A DNA stretch of 64,000 nt from an uncultured Acidimicrobiales bacterium. Its GTDB lineage: Bacteria > Actinomycetota > Acidimicrobiia > Acidimicrobiales > SZUA-35. Where the stretch lies: NCBI GenBank assembly GCA_938002965.1, contig CALKZY010000008.1, positions 62,001-126,000 of the forward strand, in the 5' to 3' direction. Positions 44,684 through 53,304 of this stretch are shown piece after piece. Numbering within the stretch: position 1 is the stretch's first letter; every line of letters starts with the position of its first letter. The position numbers were made by a program, and so were the translations under genes. The notes beneath the pieces were generated by a model. The model was not told the origin of the DNA, did no database searches, and worked only from the letters and a program-made list of their open reading frames with translations.

Positions 44684-45376
44684 CTAGCTGCGAGAACGTT
44701 GGACTGGCGCGTCCCGACTGGTCGACCGGGTGGTCAGGCTGATGCGGGGTGGGGCTCCCTTGGCCTTCGGGACCGAGTGCTCCCAATGATGTTGCGTCGC
44801 CCCGCCCATGACCAACAGGTCACCGGAGTACAAGGTCCAGCGGCGTGAGGGTCGATCAATGCCAGGTGGCTGACCCGATATAGCGTCGGTCCGGCCCTGA
44901 TCTCGCATGGCAAACGTTCGAGGTCCGCCCAGGCTGATGATGGCCACCAGCGGGTCGACGTCAGTCCGTCCGATTCGGTCAGCGTGCCAGGCAACGCTGT
45001 CGTCACTGCGCTGGTAGAAGTTGCAGAACAGGCCGGAGAATCGTCGCTCGTAGTGGGTCTCGAGTAGTTGCACGGCGCTGCGAACGACGTTGGGAACCAC
45101 ACTCGACGCTAAGGACGGCTTGGCGGTCAGGCGGGGTTCGTCCAGCCAGTTTCCGTACATCAGCCGCTCTCCCCGGTGCCAATCGAAGTTGTCTGAGACA
45201 TGGGAGTACAGCTGGTCGGCGCCGGTGATGAAGCCGTCGACGTGGTCAACCCAACAGCAGGGGTCGAGTTGGACTCGCACGAATCTTGGCGCCGAAGCCA
45301 ATTCCGGTTCGCCCGCTCCAAACAAGTTGAGAGGCAGCGGAGTGCATTCGGTCAGAACATCAGTTCGGCGGGTCAT
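44684..45376 (-). CDS. AlkB-like 2-oxoglutarate/Fe(II) dioxygenase
   Basis: A 230-residue AlkB homologue, which would repair alkylated DNA or RNA by oxidative demethylation. The iron ligands His131 and Asp133 (W-H-A-D) and His200 (H-W-E-H-S-V-P) are present, with Arg211 and Arg217 in R-I-S-L-T-T-R for 2-oxoglutarate. The F-C-N-F-Y-Q-R segment matches the N-x-Y-x-x-G/S region. It is a complete copy. The ATG lies 6 nt after TAAGCT on the minus strand. The substrate preference is not visible. Confidence 0.88.
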   Translation of the reverse strand: MTRRTDVLTECTPLPLNLFGAGEPELASAPRFVRVQLDPCCWVDHVDGFITGADQLYSHVSDNFDWHRGERLMYGNWLDEPRLTAKPSLASSVVPNVVRSAVQLLETHYERRFSGLFCNFYQRSDDSVAWHADRIGRTDVDPLVAIISLGGPRTFAMRDQGRTDAISGQPPGIDRPSRRWTLYSGDLLVMGGATQHHWEHSVPKAKGAPPRISLTTRSTSRDAPVQRSRS

Positions 45377-45382
45377 GGCGTG

Positions 45383-45388
45383 AGCTTA
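45383..45388 (-). promoter_or_regulatory. -10 box (leaderless) for the alkB-like gene
   Basis: TAAGCT on the minus strand ends exactly 6 nt before the ATG at 45376. Confidence 0.5.
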
Positions 45389-45442
45389 TCCGCCCCCTCG
45401 CCAAAAGCGAACAGGTGTTCTGACTTCGTTTGGTGTTAGACG

Positions 45443-46126
45443 TTACAGCGTTGATGGACGCTGGCCGGCGAACAGCGTTGCCAAGTAGGCCATTGACGTG
45501 ACGGCGGCGGCCGCATAGGTCAAGGCGGCTGCGGTGAGAACCCGTCTGGTCCCAGCCTCCTGCTCGGGGTCGGTGAAGCCGAGTTCCCTCAGGTTCCTAA
45601 GTGCCCGTAGGCTGGCGTTGATTTCAACCGGCAATGTGGCCAGCTGGAACACCAGCATGCCGACGAACAGCAAGGCGCCAAGCTGGATTGCCGTGGTGCT
45701 GCCAAGAATGAATCCGAAGATCAGCAGAAGTGGGCCGAGCCGGTTGCCCAACGCCGCAACTGGAACGAGGAATCGACGGAAGGCAAGGCGGCGATCGTTG
45801 TGGGCGTCTTGCATGGCGTGACCGGCTTCATGGGCTGAGACCGCCATGGAAGCCACCGACGCCTGAGCGTAGTTGGTGGCCGACAAACGCAGAATGTCGC
45901 GGTCCGGGTCGTAGTGGTCGGTCAGATTGCCCTTAACCGGCTCGATGCGGACATTGCGGACGCCGTTCTTGTCCAGGATCGCCTGGGCCGTCTGGGCACC
46001 GGTGATGCCGTGGGTATTCGGCACCCGGCTCCACTTGGCGTAGGTATTGGCAAGCCACCGGCGGACAAGAAACGAGGAGAGAAAGGAGGCTCCGGCGATG
46101 AGGTAGATCAGGGTTGTTGTAGTCAT
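45443..46126 (-). CDS. Membrane zinc metallopeptidase (YugP-like)
   Basis: A 227-residue protein of the neutral zinc metallopeptidase (YugP) family. One N-terminal helix precedes the active site H-E-A-G-H with the expected Q-D-A following, and two or three C-terminal helices end the protein. The family is membrane-bound with unknown substrate. The frame opens at 46156, but the ATG at 46126 places the first helix at the N-terminus as in relatives. It is divergent from the nucleotidyltransferase gene, with only 32 bp between starts. Confidence 0.85.
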   Translation of the reverse strand: MTTTTLIYLIAGASFLSSFLVRRWLANTYAKWSRVPNTHGITGAQTAQAILDKNGVRNVRIEPVKGNLTDHYDPDRDILRLSATNYAQASVASMAVSAHEAGHAMQDAHNDRRLAFRRFLVPVAALGNRLGPLLLIFGFILGSTTAIQLGALLFVGMLVFQLATLPVEINASLRALRNLRELGFTDPEQEAGTRRVLTAAALTYAAAAVTSMAYLATLFAGQRPSTL

Positions 46127-46144
46127 GGTGAGTCTTTGCAGCGT

Positions 46145-46150
46145 TACTCT
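46145..46150 (+). promoter_or_regulatory. -10 box (leaderless) for the NadD-like gene
   Basis: TACTCT ends 8 nt before the GTG at 46159. Confidence 0.4.
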
Positions 46151-46158
46151 GGACAACC

Positions 46159-46767
46159 GTGGCAGGCGTCGGGGTATTTCCAGGTTCGTTCAATCCCCCG
46201 ACCGTGGCCCATCTTTCCATGGCAGCGGCTGTTCTGCAGCATTTTGACTTGGAACGTCTCGATCTTGCGGTCAGTCTGTCCCCGCTGGCTAAAGAAGAAG
46301 TGGCTCACCCGCTGTTCGAGCATCAGGTGACCGTCCTAAAACAGTCACTCACGTCTTCCCCCGGTCTTTGTGCCGTGGTCACAGAAAAACGTCTGTTGGC
46401 CGATATCGGCGAAGGCTACGACGTGATGGTTCTGGGAGCCGATAAGTGGCATCAGATCCAAGAATTGAAGTGGTACGGATCGATCGAGGAACGAGACGGG
46501 GCTTTGGGTCGTCTCCCACGATTGCTGGTATTCCCCCGCGCCGGCGCACCTCCACCACCTGCTGACGTGGCCATCGACTCGGCGCTACTACCCAATGACA
46601 TCGAAACGGTGTCGTCCACTAGGGCACGGGCTGGGGAACTGAACCTGATGACGCCGCAAGCTCGGGCATTCGCCCAGGGCACTGGATCGTGGATCGACGT
46701 GGAACGCTATGACCGTTGGCTGGCTGATGGCGGCACCTGGCCAGAAGCAAGCCAGTCAACGAACTGA
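46159..46767 (+). CDS. NadD-like nucleotidyltransferase
   Basis: A 202-residue protein of the nicotinate-nucleotide adenylyltransferase/HIGH superfamily. F-P-G-S-F-N-P-P-T-V-A-H-L is the nucleotide-binding motif, and V-S-S-T-R-A-R corresponds to the I-S-S-T-x-x-R signature. The middle, G-A-D-K-W-H-Q, is close to the family G-x-D-x-x-x-x. The usual neighbours of canonical nadD (rsfS, obgE) are absent, so it may be a side-branch enzyme with a different substrate. It follows a leaderless GTG start. Confidence 0.75.
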   Translation: MAGVGVFPGSFNPPTVAHLSMAAAVLQHFDLERLDLAVSLSPLAKEEVAHPLFEHQVTVLKQSLTSSPGLCAVVTEKRLLADIGEGYDVMVLGADKWHQIQELKWYGSIEERDGALGRLPRLLVFPRAGAPPPPADVAIDSALLPNDIETVSSTRARAGELNLMTPQARAFAQGTGSWIDVERYDRWLADGGTWPEASQSTN

Positions 46768-46971
46768 GCCCCGTCGGCCGTCCGAACAATAACGACGACG
46801 GCGAGCAGGACCACTTTGGACCGGCTTCTATGAGCCGTGGAACGTCTCCGGTAGTCTTAAGCCGTCTCACCTGCAACGTCCACCCACGTCGAGTTTCCTC
46901 GTCGATGTCGGGAGTGGTTTGAGCCGGTCGAAGGTCCGCCGGGCGACGACAGCCCGAGGTAGGAAGCGCTG

Positions 46972-47496
46972 CTACAGCACAACCGAGGCTGCCCAGACCG
47001 ACCATGCGGCGATCATAATTACTCCGAGTCCGAGATCGATCAAGGCGCTGATGCCGAAGCCTTTAGCTGTGCCCTTGGTCGCCGTCCACGCCTCGTCCCA
47101 GTTGCCTTTGAGGGCAAGCTCGGTCAACACCATGCCACCCAGAGCGCCGATGATCAGTCCAAAGACCGGGACGATGAAGAAGCCGACCACCCCACCGACG
47201 ACGGCGCCAAGCTGTGACCAACCCGAGGCTCCCGATTCGGCTGCGGCCTTACTGGGAATAATGAAACTCTTGATGATGCTGATGACGACCAAGATGCCCA
47301 TCGCTATCAGCACGGCGATGGCGATCGAGCTGAATCCAACCAAGAAGCCGTAGGCCACCGCAGCGCTCAGGATCAAGAAGAGTCCGGGAAGAAACGGCAG
47401 CACAACTCCGAGAAGACCGATGGACATGACGGCTGCCACCGCCCCGGTCCAAAGGAGTAGGTAGTCCTCACCGGCCAATCCCTGTCCAAAGTCCAT
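46972..47496 (-). CDS. DUF456 family membrane protein
   Basis: A 174-residue protein with about five hydrophobic helices and Gly-rich helix-packing motifs (G-A-V-V-G-G-V-V-G-F-F and G-L-I-I-G-A-L-G-G), typical of DUF456. Its function is unknown. It starts 1 nt after the stop of the amidotransferase gene and is very probably translated with it. The 204 bp between its end and the NadD-like gene end show no gene. Confidence 0.85.
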   Translation of the reverse strand: MDFGQGLAGEDYLLLWTGAVAAVMSIGLLGVVLPFLPGLFLILSAAVAYGFLVGFSSIAIAVLIAMGILVVISIIKSFIIPSKAAAESGASGWSQLGAVVGGVVGFFIVPVFGLIIGALGGMVLTELALKGNWDEAWTATKGTAKGFGISALIDLGLGVIMIAAWSVWAASVVL

Positions 47497-47497
47497 G

Positions 47498-48247
47498 TCA
47501 GCCCACGGTCTCAGAGGCCGTCTCGGCCAAGCCGACCTCGTGCAAGAACCAGTCGACGAAAGCGTGGCATCGTACTCGGGCCGAGTCTTGTCGTTCGGCT
47601 GTTTCGGTCAGGACGTCATGGCGATCCATACCAACTGACCTCAGGTACTCGTCGTCCACCGTTTTCATCCACTCGGCCAAGTGGTGCCGGTCTACCTCGG
47701 GGTGAAACTGTGTGCCGATCGAACGACCCGAGCGAAACAGCTGATGTCCCTCGTCCGAGGTGGCCAGCAGCTCGGCACCGTCGGGAGTGTCGAAGCGGTC
47801 ATGGTGCCATTGCATCCACGGGCCTGTTGCCCAGTCGTTGTTGCCGAAATCGCCAACGGGGTCGATGGAATGCCAGCCGAACTCGCCAGCCGGGGCATCG
47901 CTCACCTTGCCGCCCAGGGCCTCGGCCAATAGTTGGCCACCAAAACAGACCCCGAGGATGGGCTGGTTGCGCTCGTGGGAGTCCGAGATCATCTTGAGTT
48001 CGTGGTGAACCCATGAATCGATTTCCTGTTTCTTGGTCAAGGAGCGGATCGAGCCCATCAGCACGAGCAGGTCGTAGTCTCCCGGATTGGGGAACTCCTG
48101 CGCCCTATTCGGCTGTTCGTATTCATCGGTGACGACGTGGGTGTGCAGGGCGAAGCCTCGCTGTTCAAGACGTTCGCCCACCATGCCTGCCGGCCCATCG
48201 GGTTCATGGGCGATGATCAGGGCTGTACGGGTTGCCTCGCTGCTCAT
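47498..48247 (-). CDS. Class I glutamine amidotransferase-like protein
   Basis: A 249-residue protein of the GMP-synthase-type GATase fold. The nucleophile Cys is in G-V-C-F-G-G-Q and the catalytic His-Glu in F-H-P-E-V. The second domain of GMP synthase is missing, so it is a stand-alone glutaminase or hydrolase of unknown partner. The ATG at 48247, 7 nt after TAGCTT, is preferred to the upstream 48256 start. It is followed directly by the DUF456 gene. Confidence 0.85.
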   Translation of the reverse strand: MSSEATRTALIIAHEPDGPAGMVGERLEQRGFALHTHVVTDEYEQPNRAQEFPNPGDYDLLVLMGSIRSLTKKQEIDSWVHHELKMISDSHERNQPILGVCFGGQLLAEALGGKVSDAPAGEFGWHSIDPVGDFGNNDWATGPWMQWHHDRFDTPDGAELLATSDEGHQLFRSGRSIGTQFHPEVDRHHLAEWMKTVDDEYLRSVGMDRHDVLTETAERQDSARVRCHAFVDWFLHEVGLAETASETVG

Positions 48248-48254
48248 TTGAGCC

Positions 48255-48260
48255 AAGCTA
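48255..48260 (-). promoter_or_regulatory. -10 box (leaderless) for the amidotransferase-DUF456 operon
   Basis: TAGCTT on the minus strand ends 7 nt before the ATG at 48247. Confidence 0.45.
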
Positions 48261-48280
48261 GCAGCATCAATCTGCCGTCA

Positions 48281-48826
48281 TCAGGGTCGGTCGAGCATGT
48301 CATTGAGCTTGTTGACCGTCGACCAGTTCCTACCGGTGGCGGTAACGCCGAGGCGCTTCTCCAGTTCGTTGGTGGTCAGCTTGGAACGAGCGGTGCCGTT
48401 TGCGTAAAAGACGTACAGGTTTCGGCTGACGGCCCGCAGTTCGTCCGACTGGTACTTTGGGTCGTCCATCTGTGTCAGCGCCTCGGGTGTCGGAGCTGAG
48501 TCACAGAAATAGACGTGCAGCATCTTCGGCTCATCCACCCGGTCGGGAAATGGATTGTCGGCTAGCACCGCCGGCCACTCATGGGCGGCGCGAGCAACCA
48601 CGGGAATGGTCAGCCCGAACGTGTCGGCCATGACCTTTTCGACGGTGGACACGACATCGTGCTCAGAATCGTCGTCAGCGGACAAGACGATATTGCCGGA
48701 CTGAATGTACGTGGTGACGGCGTCGAAGCCGATCTCCGTTAGTGCTTGACGGAGTTCGGCCATCGGCACCCTGTTGTGCCCACCGACGTTGATACCTCGT
48801 AGAAGGACGACGTAACGGCTGCTCAC
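48281..48826 (-). CDS. DUF1697 family protein
   Basis: A 181-residue soluble protein. Y-V-V-L-L-R-G-I-N-V-G-G-H-N-R-V-P-M-A-E-L-R, T-Y-I-Q-S-G-N-I-V-L and the closing T-G-R-N-W-S-T-V-N-K-L segment are diagnostic of DUF1697. The function of this widespread family is unknown. The frame continues upstream to 49111, but the GTG at 48826 overlaps the stop of the membrane-protein gene as GTGA, so translation is coupled to it. Confidence 0.9.
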   Translation of the reverse strand: MSSRYVVLLRGINVGGHNRVPMAELRQALTEIGFDAVTTYIQSGNIVLSADDDSEHDVVSTVEKVMADTFGLTIPVVARAAHEWPAVLADNPFPDRVDEPKMLHVYFCDSAPTPEALTQMDDPKYQSDELRAVSRNLYVFYANGTARSKLTTNELEKRLGVTATGRNWSTVNKLNDMLDRP

Positions 48827-49869
48827 GGATCCACCCTGTCGGCGACGGAAACGGGGGCCACGGCGACCAGGGCGATCATGGTGGCCAGGAGACTGCAGAT
48901 GACGATCTGCCCGGTCCACAACTCCGGTGCCCACCGGACGGGCGCACCGACCAGATGTTCCAGCAACGTGTAGACGCTCCACAACACCAACGTGCCGAAC
49001 CCAAGTGCCAGTGGGATGCGATAGCGGGCGATGGCGGCAGAGTCGAACTTCCTCCGAGCGATGACTTCGACCGACAGGCCTCCAACGGCGACGGCCAAAC
49101 CCGTCAACCACGGCTTATCACCGAAGAGGAAGGTTTCCAATGTTAGCGGTACCGCCCAGATCACGGCCACCGAGCCGACTGGTGGCGTCCACTGCTTCAG
49201 GAAGTACACGGCGGGAACGGCCAGCAGCGTGGTGACAAACAGAGCGGAGGCCAACCCGTACTGAATGACAAAGGCCTGCTGAGGGAAGGGTTGCTCCAAG
49301 AACCAACCGTTGTCGAGGCCGTTGGCGTAGGGAGTGAAGAACGTCGGAACAGCCACTGTCGCTGCCAGTGACACGGCCGCCAGCCAGGTTGGTCCGCCGG
49401 AGCGTTCCGTTGCCCTCATCGGGGTGGTGAGGATGGCCAAAAAGCCGATCATCAACACGATGTGGCTTGGAGAAAGCAGGGCGTCGATGTCCAACTCGAT
49501 GCCGAAGATGGTGTGCCAGATCATGTCGGCGATACCGCCAATGGTGAATACCACCACGCCAACCGCTGCCAGCAAATAGCCTGGCGGGAACCAGTCTCGT
49601 ACTGAGCCGGGCTTGCGTCGCCGATAGGCGACAAAACCAATCCAGGCGGCGACGGCGACGAAGCCGCTGTAAAGAAAGGCGTGCCAAGGAGTAAAGAAGT
49701 CCTCGGTCTCGGCATCGATGATGTTGACGTGGGCATAGCCGTCAACAAATAGACCGACCACCACCCAGATGCCACCTATGAGGGTGATGAGGTTCTCGCC
49801 CGTGGTGGCCGGACGCACGCCACGGGCCGGCTGGGCCACGCCGATAGCAGGACTGGTCTGGGTAGTCAC
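48823..49869 (-). CDS. Multi-pass membrane protein with duplicated Asp/His motifs
   Basis: A 348-residue protein with eight or nine predicted helices; I do not recognise a named family. Two copies of a motif are visible: Asp43-x3-His47-x15-His63 (D-G-Y-A-H ... P-W-H) and Asp115-x3-His119-x16-His136 (D-M-I-W-H ... S-P-S-H). Both flank a hydrophobic helix, so the histidines could bind a metal or haem inside or near the membrane. An enzyme or metal-transport role is inference. The GTG start lies 7 nt after TACCAT. It is translationally coupled to the DUF1697 gene. Confidence 0.75.
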   Translation of the reverse strand: MTTQTSPAIGVAQPARGVRPATTGENLITLIGGIWVVVGLFVDGYAHVNIIDAETEDFFTPWHAFLYSGFVAVAAWIGFVAYRRRKPGSVRDWFPPGYLLAAVGVVVFTIGGIADMIWHTIFGIELDIDALLSPSHIVLMIGFLAILTTPMRATERSGGPTWLAAVSLAATVAVPTFFTPYANGLDNGWFLEQPFPQQAFVIQYGLASALFVTTLLAVPAVYFLKQWTPPVGSVAVIWAVPLTLETFLFGDKPWLTGLAVAVGGLSVEVIARRKFDSAAIARYRIPLALGFGTLVLWSVYTLLEHLVGAPVRWAPELWTGQIVICSLLATMIALVAVAPVSVADRVDP

Positions 49870-49876
49870 AACCGCG

Positions 49877-49882
49877 ATGGTA
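49877..49882 (-). promoter_or_regulatory. -10 box (leaderless) for the histidine-motif membrane protein gene
   Basis: TACCAT on the minus strand ends 7 nt before the GTG at 49869. Confidence 0.45.
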
Positions 49883-49956
49883 GTCGGCGCAGGTGCTCCG
49901 CCGGGAGCGATGAGCCCGACGCCGGTTCGTTGCCCGACGTCGGGTACATCTAGCGA

Positions 49957-50457
49957 CTAGCCGAGTGCTGCGAGCGCGGCGTCATAGTCCGGCTCTTCGG
50001 CGATCTCGCCGACCAACTGGTTGTAGGCCACGTTTCCGGATTCGTCGATGACGACTACGGCCCGGGCACACAGACCGTGCAGCGGTCCGTCCACCATGCC
50101 GACGCCGTACTCAGCCTGAAACTCCGGGCTTCGGAACGTTGAGGCGGTGCTGGCGTTCTCGATGCCTTCGGCGCCGCAGAATCGGCCCTGGGCGAAGGGG
50201 AGATCGGCCGACACGTTGATCACCGCGGTGTTGTCAAGGCCGGCGGCACGCTCGTTGAAGGTACGCACGCTGTTGGCGCAGGTTGGCGTGTCTACCGACG
50301 GGAAGATGTTCAGCACCACACGCTGACCGGCGAAGTCGCCAAGCGAGACGGCACCGAGGTCGCCGCCGGTGAGATTGAAACCGGGGGCGGCGGAGCCGAC
50401 GGCCGGGAGGTCACCACTGGTGTTGATCGGGTTGCCGCGAAGCGCTGTCTGAGCCAT
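49957..50457 (-). CDS. tpx: Thiol peroxidase (atypical 2-Cys peroxiredoxin)
   Basis: A 166-residue Tpx. The peroxidatic Cys60 lies in F-P-S-V-D-T-P-T-C and the resolving Cys94 in G-R-F-C-G-A-E-G, matching E. coli Tpx almost exactly in position. It reduces hydrogen peroxide and alkyl hydroperoxides with thioredoxin. The frame extends to 50487, but the ATG at 50457 has AGGAG at 6-nt spacing and gives the normal N-terminus. Confidence 0.95.
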   Translation of the reverse strand: MAQTALRGNPINTSGDLPAVGSAAPGFNLTGGDLGAVSLGDFAGQRVVLNIFPSVDTPTCANSVRTFNERAAGLDNTAVINVSADLPFAQGRFCGAEGIENASTASTFRSPEFQAEYGVGMVDGPLHGLCARAVVVIDESGNVAYNQLVGEIAEEPDYDAALAALG

Positions 50458-50575
50458 TGAACTCTCCTGTTTAAAAGGGGCACTCAAATTTCATCGAGAT
50501 CGATGGAGCAGAATTTGAGCACGGATTTCCCGCTAGCCTACTGCTGCAATCAACCCAATCTGACGCAGCTGCAGC

Positions 50576-51835
50576 TTGACTCTTTTACCACTGCCCGAGG
50601 TCGGTCGCCCTGCGGCTGAATCCTATGTGGCCGCCCATCTAGAACATTTGGTATGTGACCGGCCCGCGTCTGGTTCGCCGATCCGGGGAGGACAGAGCGA
50701 AGCAGATGCGGCACTGGCAGCGTTTGATGTCTCCGGCTACGCCTCGCAACGAAATCAGGTCCACCCCGAGCCTGCTCGCGGCGCCTCCCGGCTATCGCCC
50801 TACATTCGTCACGGCTTGTTGTCGTTGCCAGAGGTCTGGGACGGCGTCGAAGGTCCGGAGCGCGACGTGGCCAAGTTCAGAGATGAGCTGCTCTGGCAGG
50901 AATACGCCCGACATTTCTATGCCCGACTTGGTCCTAGGACGAGGAGTGCGCTTCGAGCCGATCCGGCGGTGCGTTCCGACTCACCGAAACAATCGGAGGA
51001 CGGTGCCGAGTGGCAGTCCGCGCTGGCTTGCGTTTCGGTCAACGTCGATGAGTTGACCGAAACCGGGTGGTTGGTCAACCAGGCCCGAATGTGGTTGGCC
51101 AGTCACTGGACTGTCCGACACCGTCGGGCCTGGAGCGACGGCGAGGACTACTTCTTCCGTCACCTGCTGGACGGCTCACGGGCAGCCAATCGCCTCGGAT
51201 GGCAGTGGACGACCGGGGCAGGTTCCAACAAGTCCTACGGCTTCAGTAGATGGCAGGTCGAAAAGCGAGCCCCCGGATTGTGTGAGACGTGTCCGCTGTC
51301 CGAACGCTGCCCGATTCACTCCAAACCCGATGAGCCGATTCGAAACCTGGTGCCAAAATCCACTCTGTTGACCCGTGATGGGCAGCTCGAACGAACATCG
51401 GGTCCGTCAGAAACTGTCACCATGAAATATGGCGAGGTTGCGACTCGATCCAATAGGCCTGATGTTGTGTGGATCACAGCCGAGTCGCTTGGATTCAGCG
51501 ACGCGGCGCTGGTATCCAATCCTGACCTACCGGTGGCATTCATCTTCGATGAGCCGCTTCTGGGTCGTCTTCGATTGTCGGCCAAGCGGCTCATTTTCCT
51601 TGTTGAGACTCTGGCCGAACTGGCCACCGAACGACCGATCGAGGTGCACCTGGGTGGGCCGGTCGAGATCCTAGCCGGGCGTGTTCCCGCTGTGACCTTC
51701 GCTCCAGTTCCCGGCTTCAGACGGCTATCGGCGCAGATGGCCGAGACGGTCATTCACCCATGGCCGTGGTTGGCGGCTCCGCACGACGGCCCAATCCAGT
51801 CGTTCAGCGCCTGGCGGCGCTACACCGATAGGTAG
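50576..51835 (+). CDS. Photolyase/cryptochrome-like protein with apparent inverted domain order
   Basis: A 419-residue protein. Residues about 36-230 are a photolyase-type FAD-binding domain (R-G-G-Q-S-E-A-D-A-A-L-A-A-F, then S-R-L-S-P-Y-I-R-H-G, W-Q-E-Y-A-R, and R-M-W-L-A-S-H-W with N-R-L-G-W-Q-W-T). A Cys motif C-x2-C-x5-C (Cys236, 239, 245) follows. Residues about 296-400 (D-V-V-W-I-T-A-E-S-L-G-F-S-D-A-A-L) resemble the alpha/beta antenna domain, which normally comes first. The order is thus reversed from ordinary photolyases. DNA repair by light is possible; light signalling is an alternative. The TTG start is uncertain. Confidence 0.8.
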   Translation: MTLLPLPEVGRPAAESYVAAHLEHLVCDRPASGSPIRGGQSEADAALAAFDVSGYASQRNQVHPEPARGASRLSPYIRHGLLSLPEVWDGVEGPERDVAKFRDELLWQEYARHFYARLGPRTRSALRADPAVRSDSPKQSEDGAEWQSALACVSVNVDELTETGWLVNQARMWLASHWTVRHRRAWSDGEDYFFRHLLDGSRAANRLGWQWTTGAGSNKSYGFSRWQVEKRAPGLCETCPLSERCPIHSKPDEPIRNLVPKSTLLTRDGQLERTSGPSETVTMKYGEVATRSNRPDVVWITAESLGFSDAALVSNPDLPVAFIFDEPLLGRLRLSAKRLIFLVETLAELATERPIEVHLGGPVEILAGRVPAVTFAPVPGFRRLSAQMAETVIHPWPWLAAPHDGPIQSFSAWRRYTDR

Positions 51836-51858
51836 CCGCCAAACCCCGGGAAGACCTG

Positions 51859-53304
51859 CTATCCGGCCAGGCGGACCGGGTCTCCAACGACGGTAACCGA
51901 CCACGTGGTTCTATCAGTGATGTCCGCTCCGAACGTGTACCGAATCTGCCACCAGTCGCCGGCGTATCGCGCTGCGTAGTCGGTGGGGAGATCAACCGTT
52001 ACCTTTACTTCTCTGTCGTTGAAGCGAGAGGTGCCGAGCGTGTCGGCGTAAATCTGGTTGTCGGCGCCGCTCACATCCAGCGATGTTCCGGATCCGGAAC
52101 AACCTCGACCCAACGGGATGCCGACGGTACAGTCTGTCTCCCATGTGAACTGGGCCGGGTTGCCGTTCGGGTCGAGAACTTCGATGAGGTCCGCTCCCTC
52201 GCCGACATCGAACAGGTTGATGATCAGCTTCTTACCAGCGTTGGTCGGTTCGACCTCGGCCAGGTAAAACGTGCTGGACCCGTTGCTCAACGCGGCATAG
52301 AGGGGTAGCTCGCCAACAGCGGAGACCTTGACGCAGGTGGAGTCGGTGATACTGCTGCACGGTGCGAACGTCCCTCCGGACTTTGCTCTAAGAGCGAAAC
52401 CATTGGAGCCGAAGGAGTCCGAACCGCCGCCGGTAGCCCGTACCCGGACGAAGTGCAGTCCAGGTTGGGGATCGCTGATAGTCAGGACCGGTCGCCACGT
52501 CTCAAAATAGCTAGCGTCCCCGCTGGCCACGGTGGTCTGTTGGGCAATTGGGTGGCTGGTCAGATCAAATGGGGATCCGCCGGGGGCGTACAGCTCGTAG
52601 GTGGTGTTGAAGCCGCTGGGCGGACGGAACTCCAAGTCGGGAACCGATGACGGGTTGTAGGCGGCATCGTAGACCTCGATGTCCACCGCACCTCCAGGGT
52701 GGGCGGGAATGTCGACAGCGAACAGGTAACCACCGTTGTCGTAGGTCGGGTTGCTGCTTCCAGTGCACGGGGCTGGGGGGTAGGCGGCACTGGGATACGC
52801 GGCGATCCATCGGGCGGAACGCAGGTCACCGTTCTCTCGGACCGAACAATACCCGGAGACCGCCAACCAAATTGTGGGATCGCCCAACTGATTGCTGGGG
52901 CTGCCGACGGCGACCGGAGGGTTGTATTCGGCAACCGATGCACGGGTGATGGCGAACTCGTCCAGGAGGATGCGGGAGAAGCTCAGCTCGCTCTTGTTGG
53001 ACACGCTCACCCGCAGTGAGCCGGACGTCAATCTGTCTATGGAGACGGTGGCATCTATTCCTGGTTTGAGACCGTTCTTCTCGATCGCCTCGAAGGCCAC
53101 AGACCGAGCCTTCGCCTCATTCGGTAGCCAAACCACCCCGGCTAGTGCAGCAGCATCAGCGACGCGCTGGTTCTTCTGGGCCTGGAGATACCAGACTCCG
53201 ACATCAACCCCGATAGCGGCGAAGGCCAGCAGCGGAATCATCATCAGTGCGGTCATGATGAGGGCATAACCCCCTTCGACGGCCCTGGAGCGGTTCCGAT
53301 TCAT
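51859..53304 (-). CDS. TadG-like secreted pseudopilin-associated protein
   Basis: A 481-residue protein. The N-terminal E-G-G-Y-A-L-I-M-T-A-L-M-M-I-P-L-L-A-F-A hydrophobic stretch, then V-D-V-G-V-W-Y and A-D-A-A-A-L-A-G, is the TadG N-terminal pattern. The extracellular remainder has beta-rich segments and a few cysteines. The frame opens at 53454, but the ATG at 53304 overlaps the preceding stop as ATGA. It closes a four-gene pseudopilin operon. Confidence 0.82.
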   Translation of the reverse strand: MNRNRSRAVEGGYALIMTALMMIPLLAFAAIGVDVGVWYLQAQKNQRVADAAALAGVVWLPNEAKARSVAFEAIEKNGLKPGIDATVSIDRLTSGSLRVSVSNKSELSFSRILLDEFAITRASVAEYNPPVAVGSPSNQLGDPTIWLAVSGYCSVRENGDLRSARWIAAYPSAAYPPAPCTGSSNPTYDNGGYLFAVDIPAHPGGAVDIEVYDAAYNPSSVPDLEFRPPSGFNTTYELYAPGGSPFDLTSHPIAQQTTVASGDASYFETWRPVLTISDPQPGLHFVRVRATGGGSDSFGSNGFALRAKSGGTFAPCSSITDSTCVKVSAVGELPLYAALSNGSSTFYLAEVEPTNAGKKLIINLFDVGEGADLIEVLDPNGNPAQFTWETDCTVGIPLGRGCSGSGTSLDVSGADNQIYADTLGTSRFNDREVKVTVDLPTDYAARYAGDWWQIRYTFGADITDRTTWSVTVVGDPVRLAG

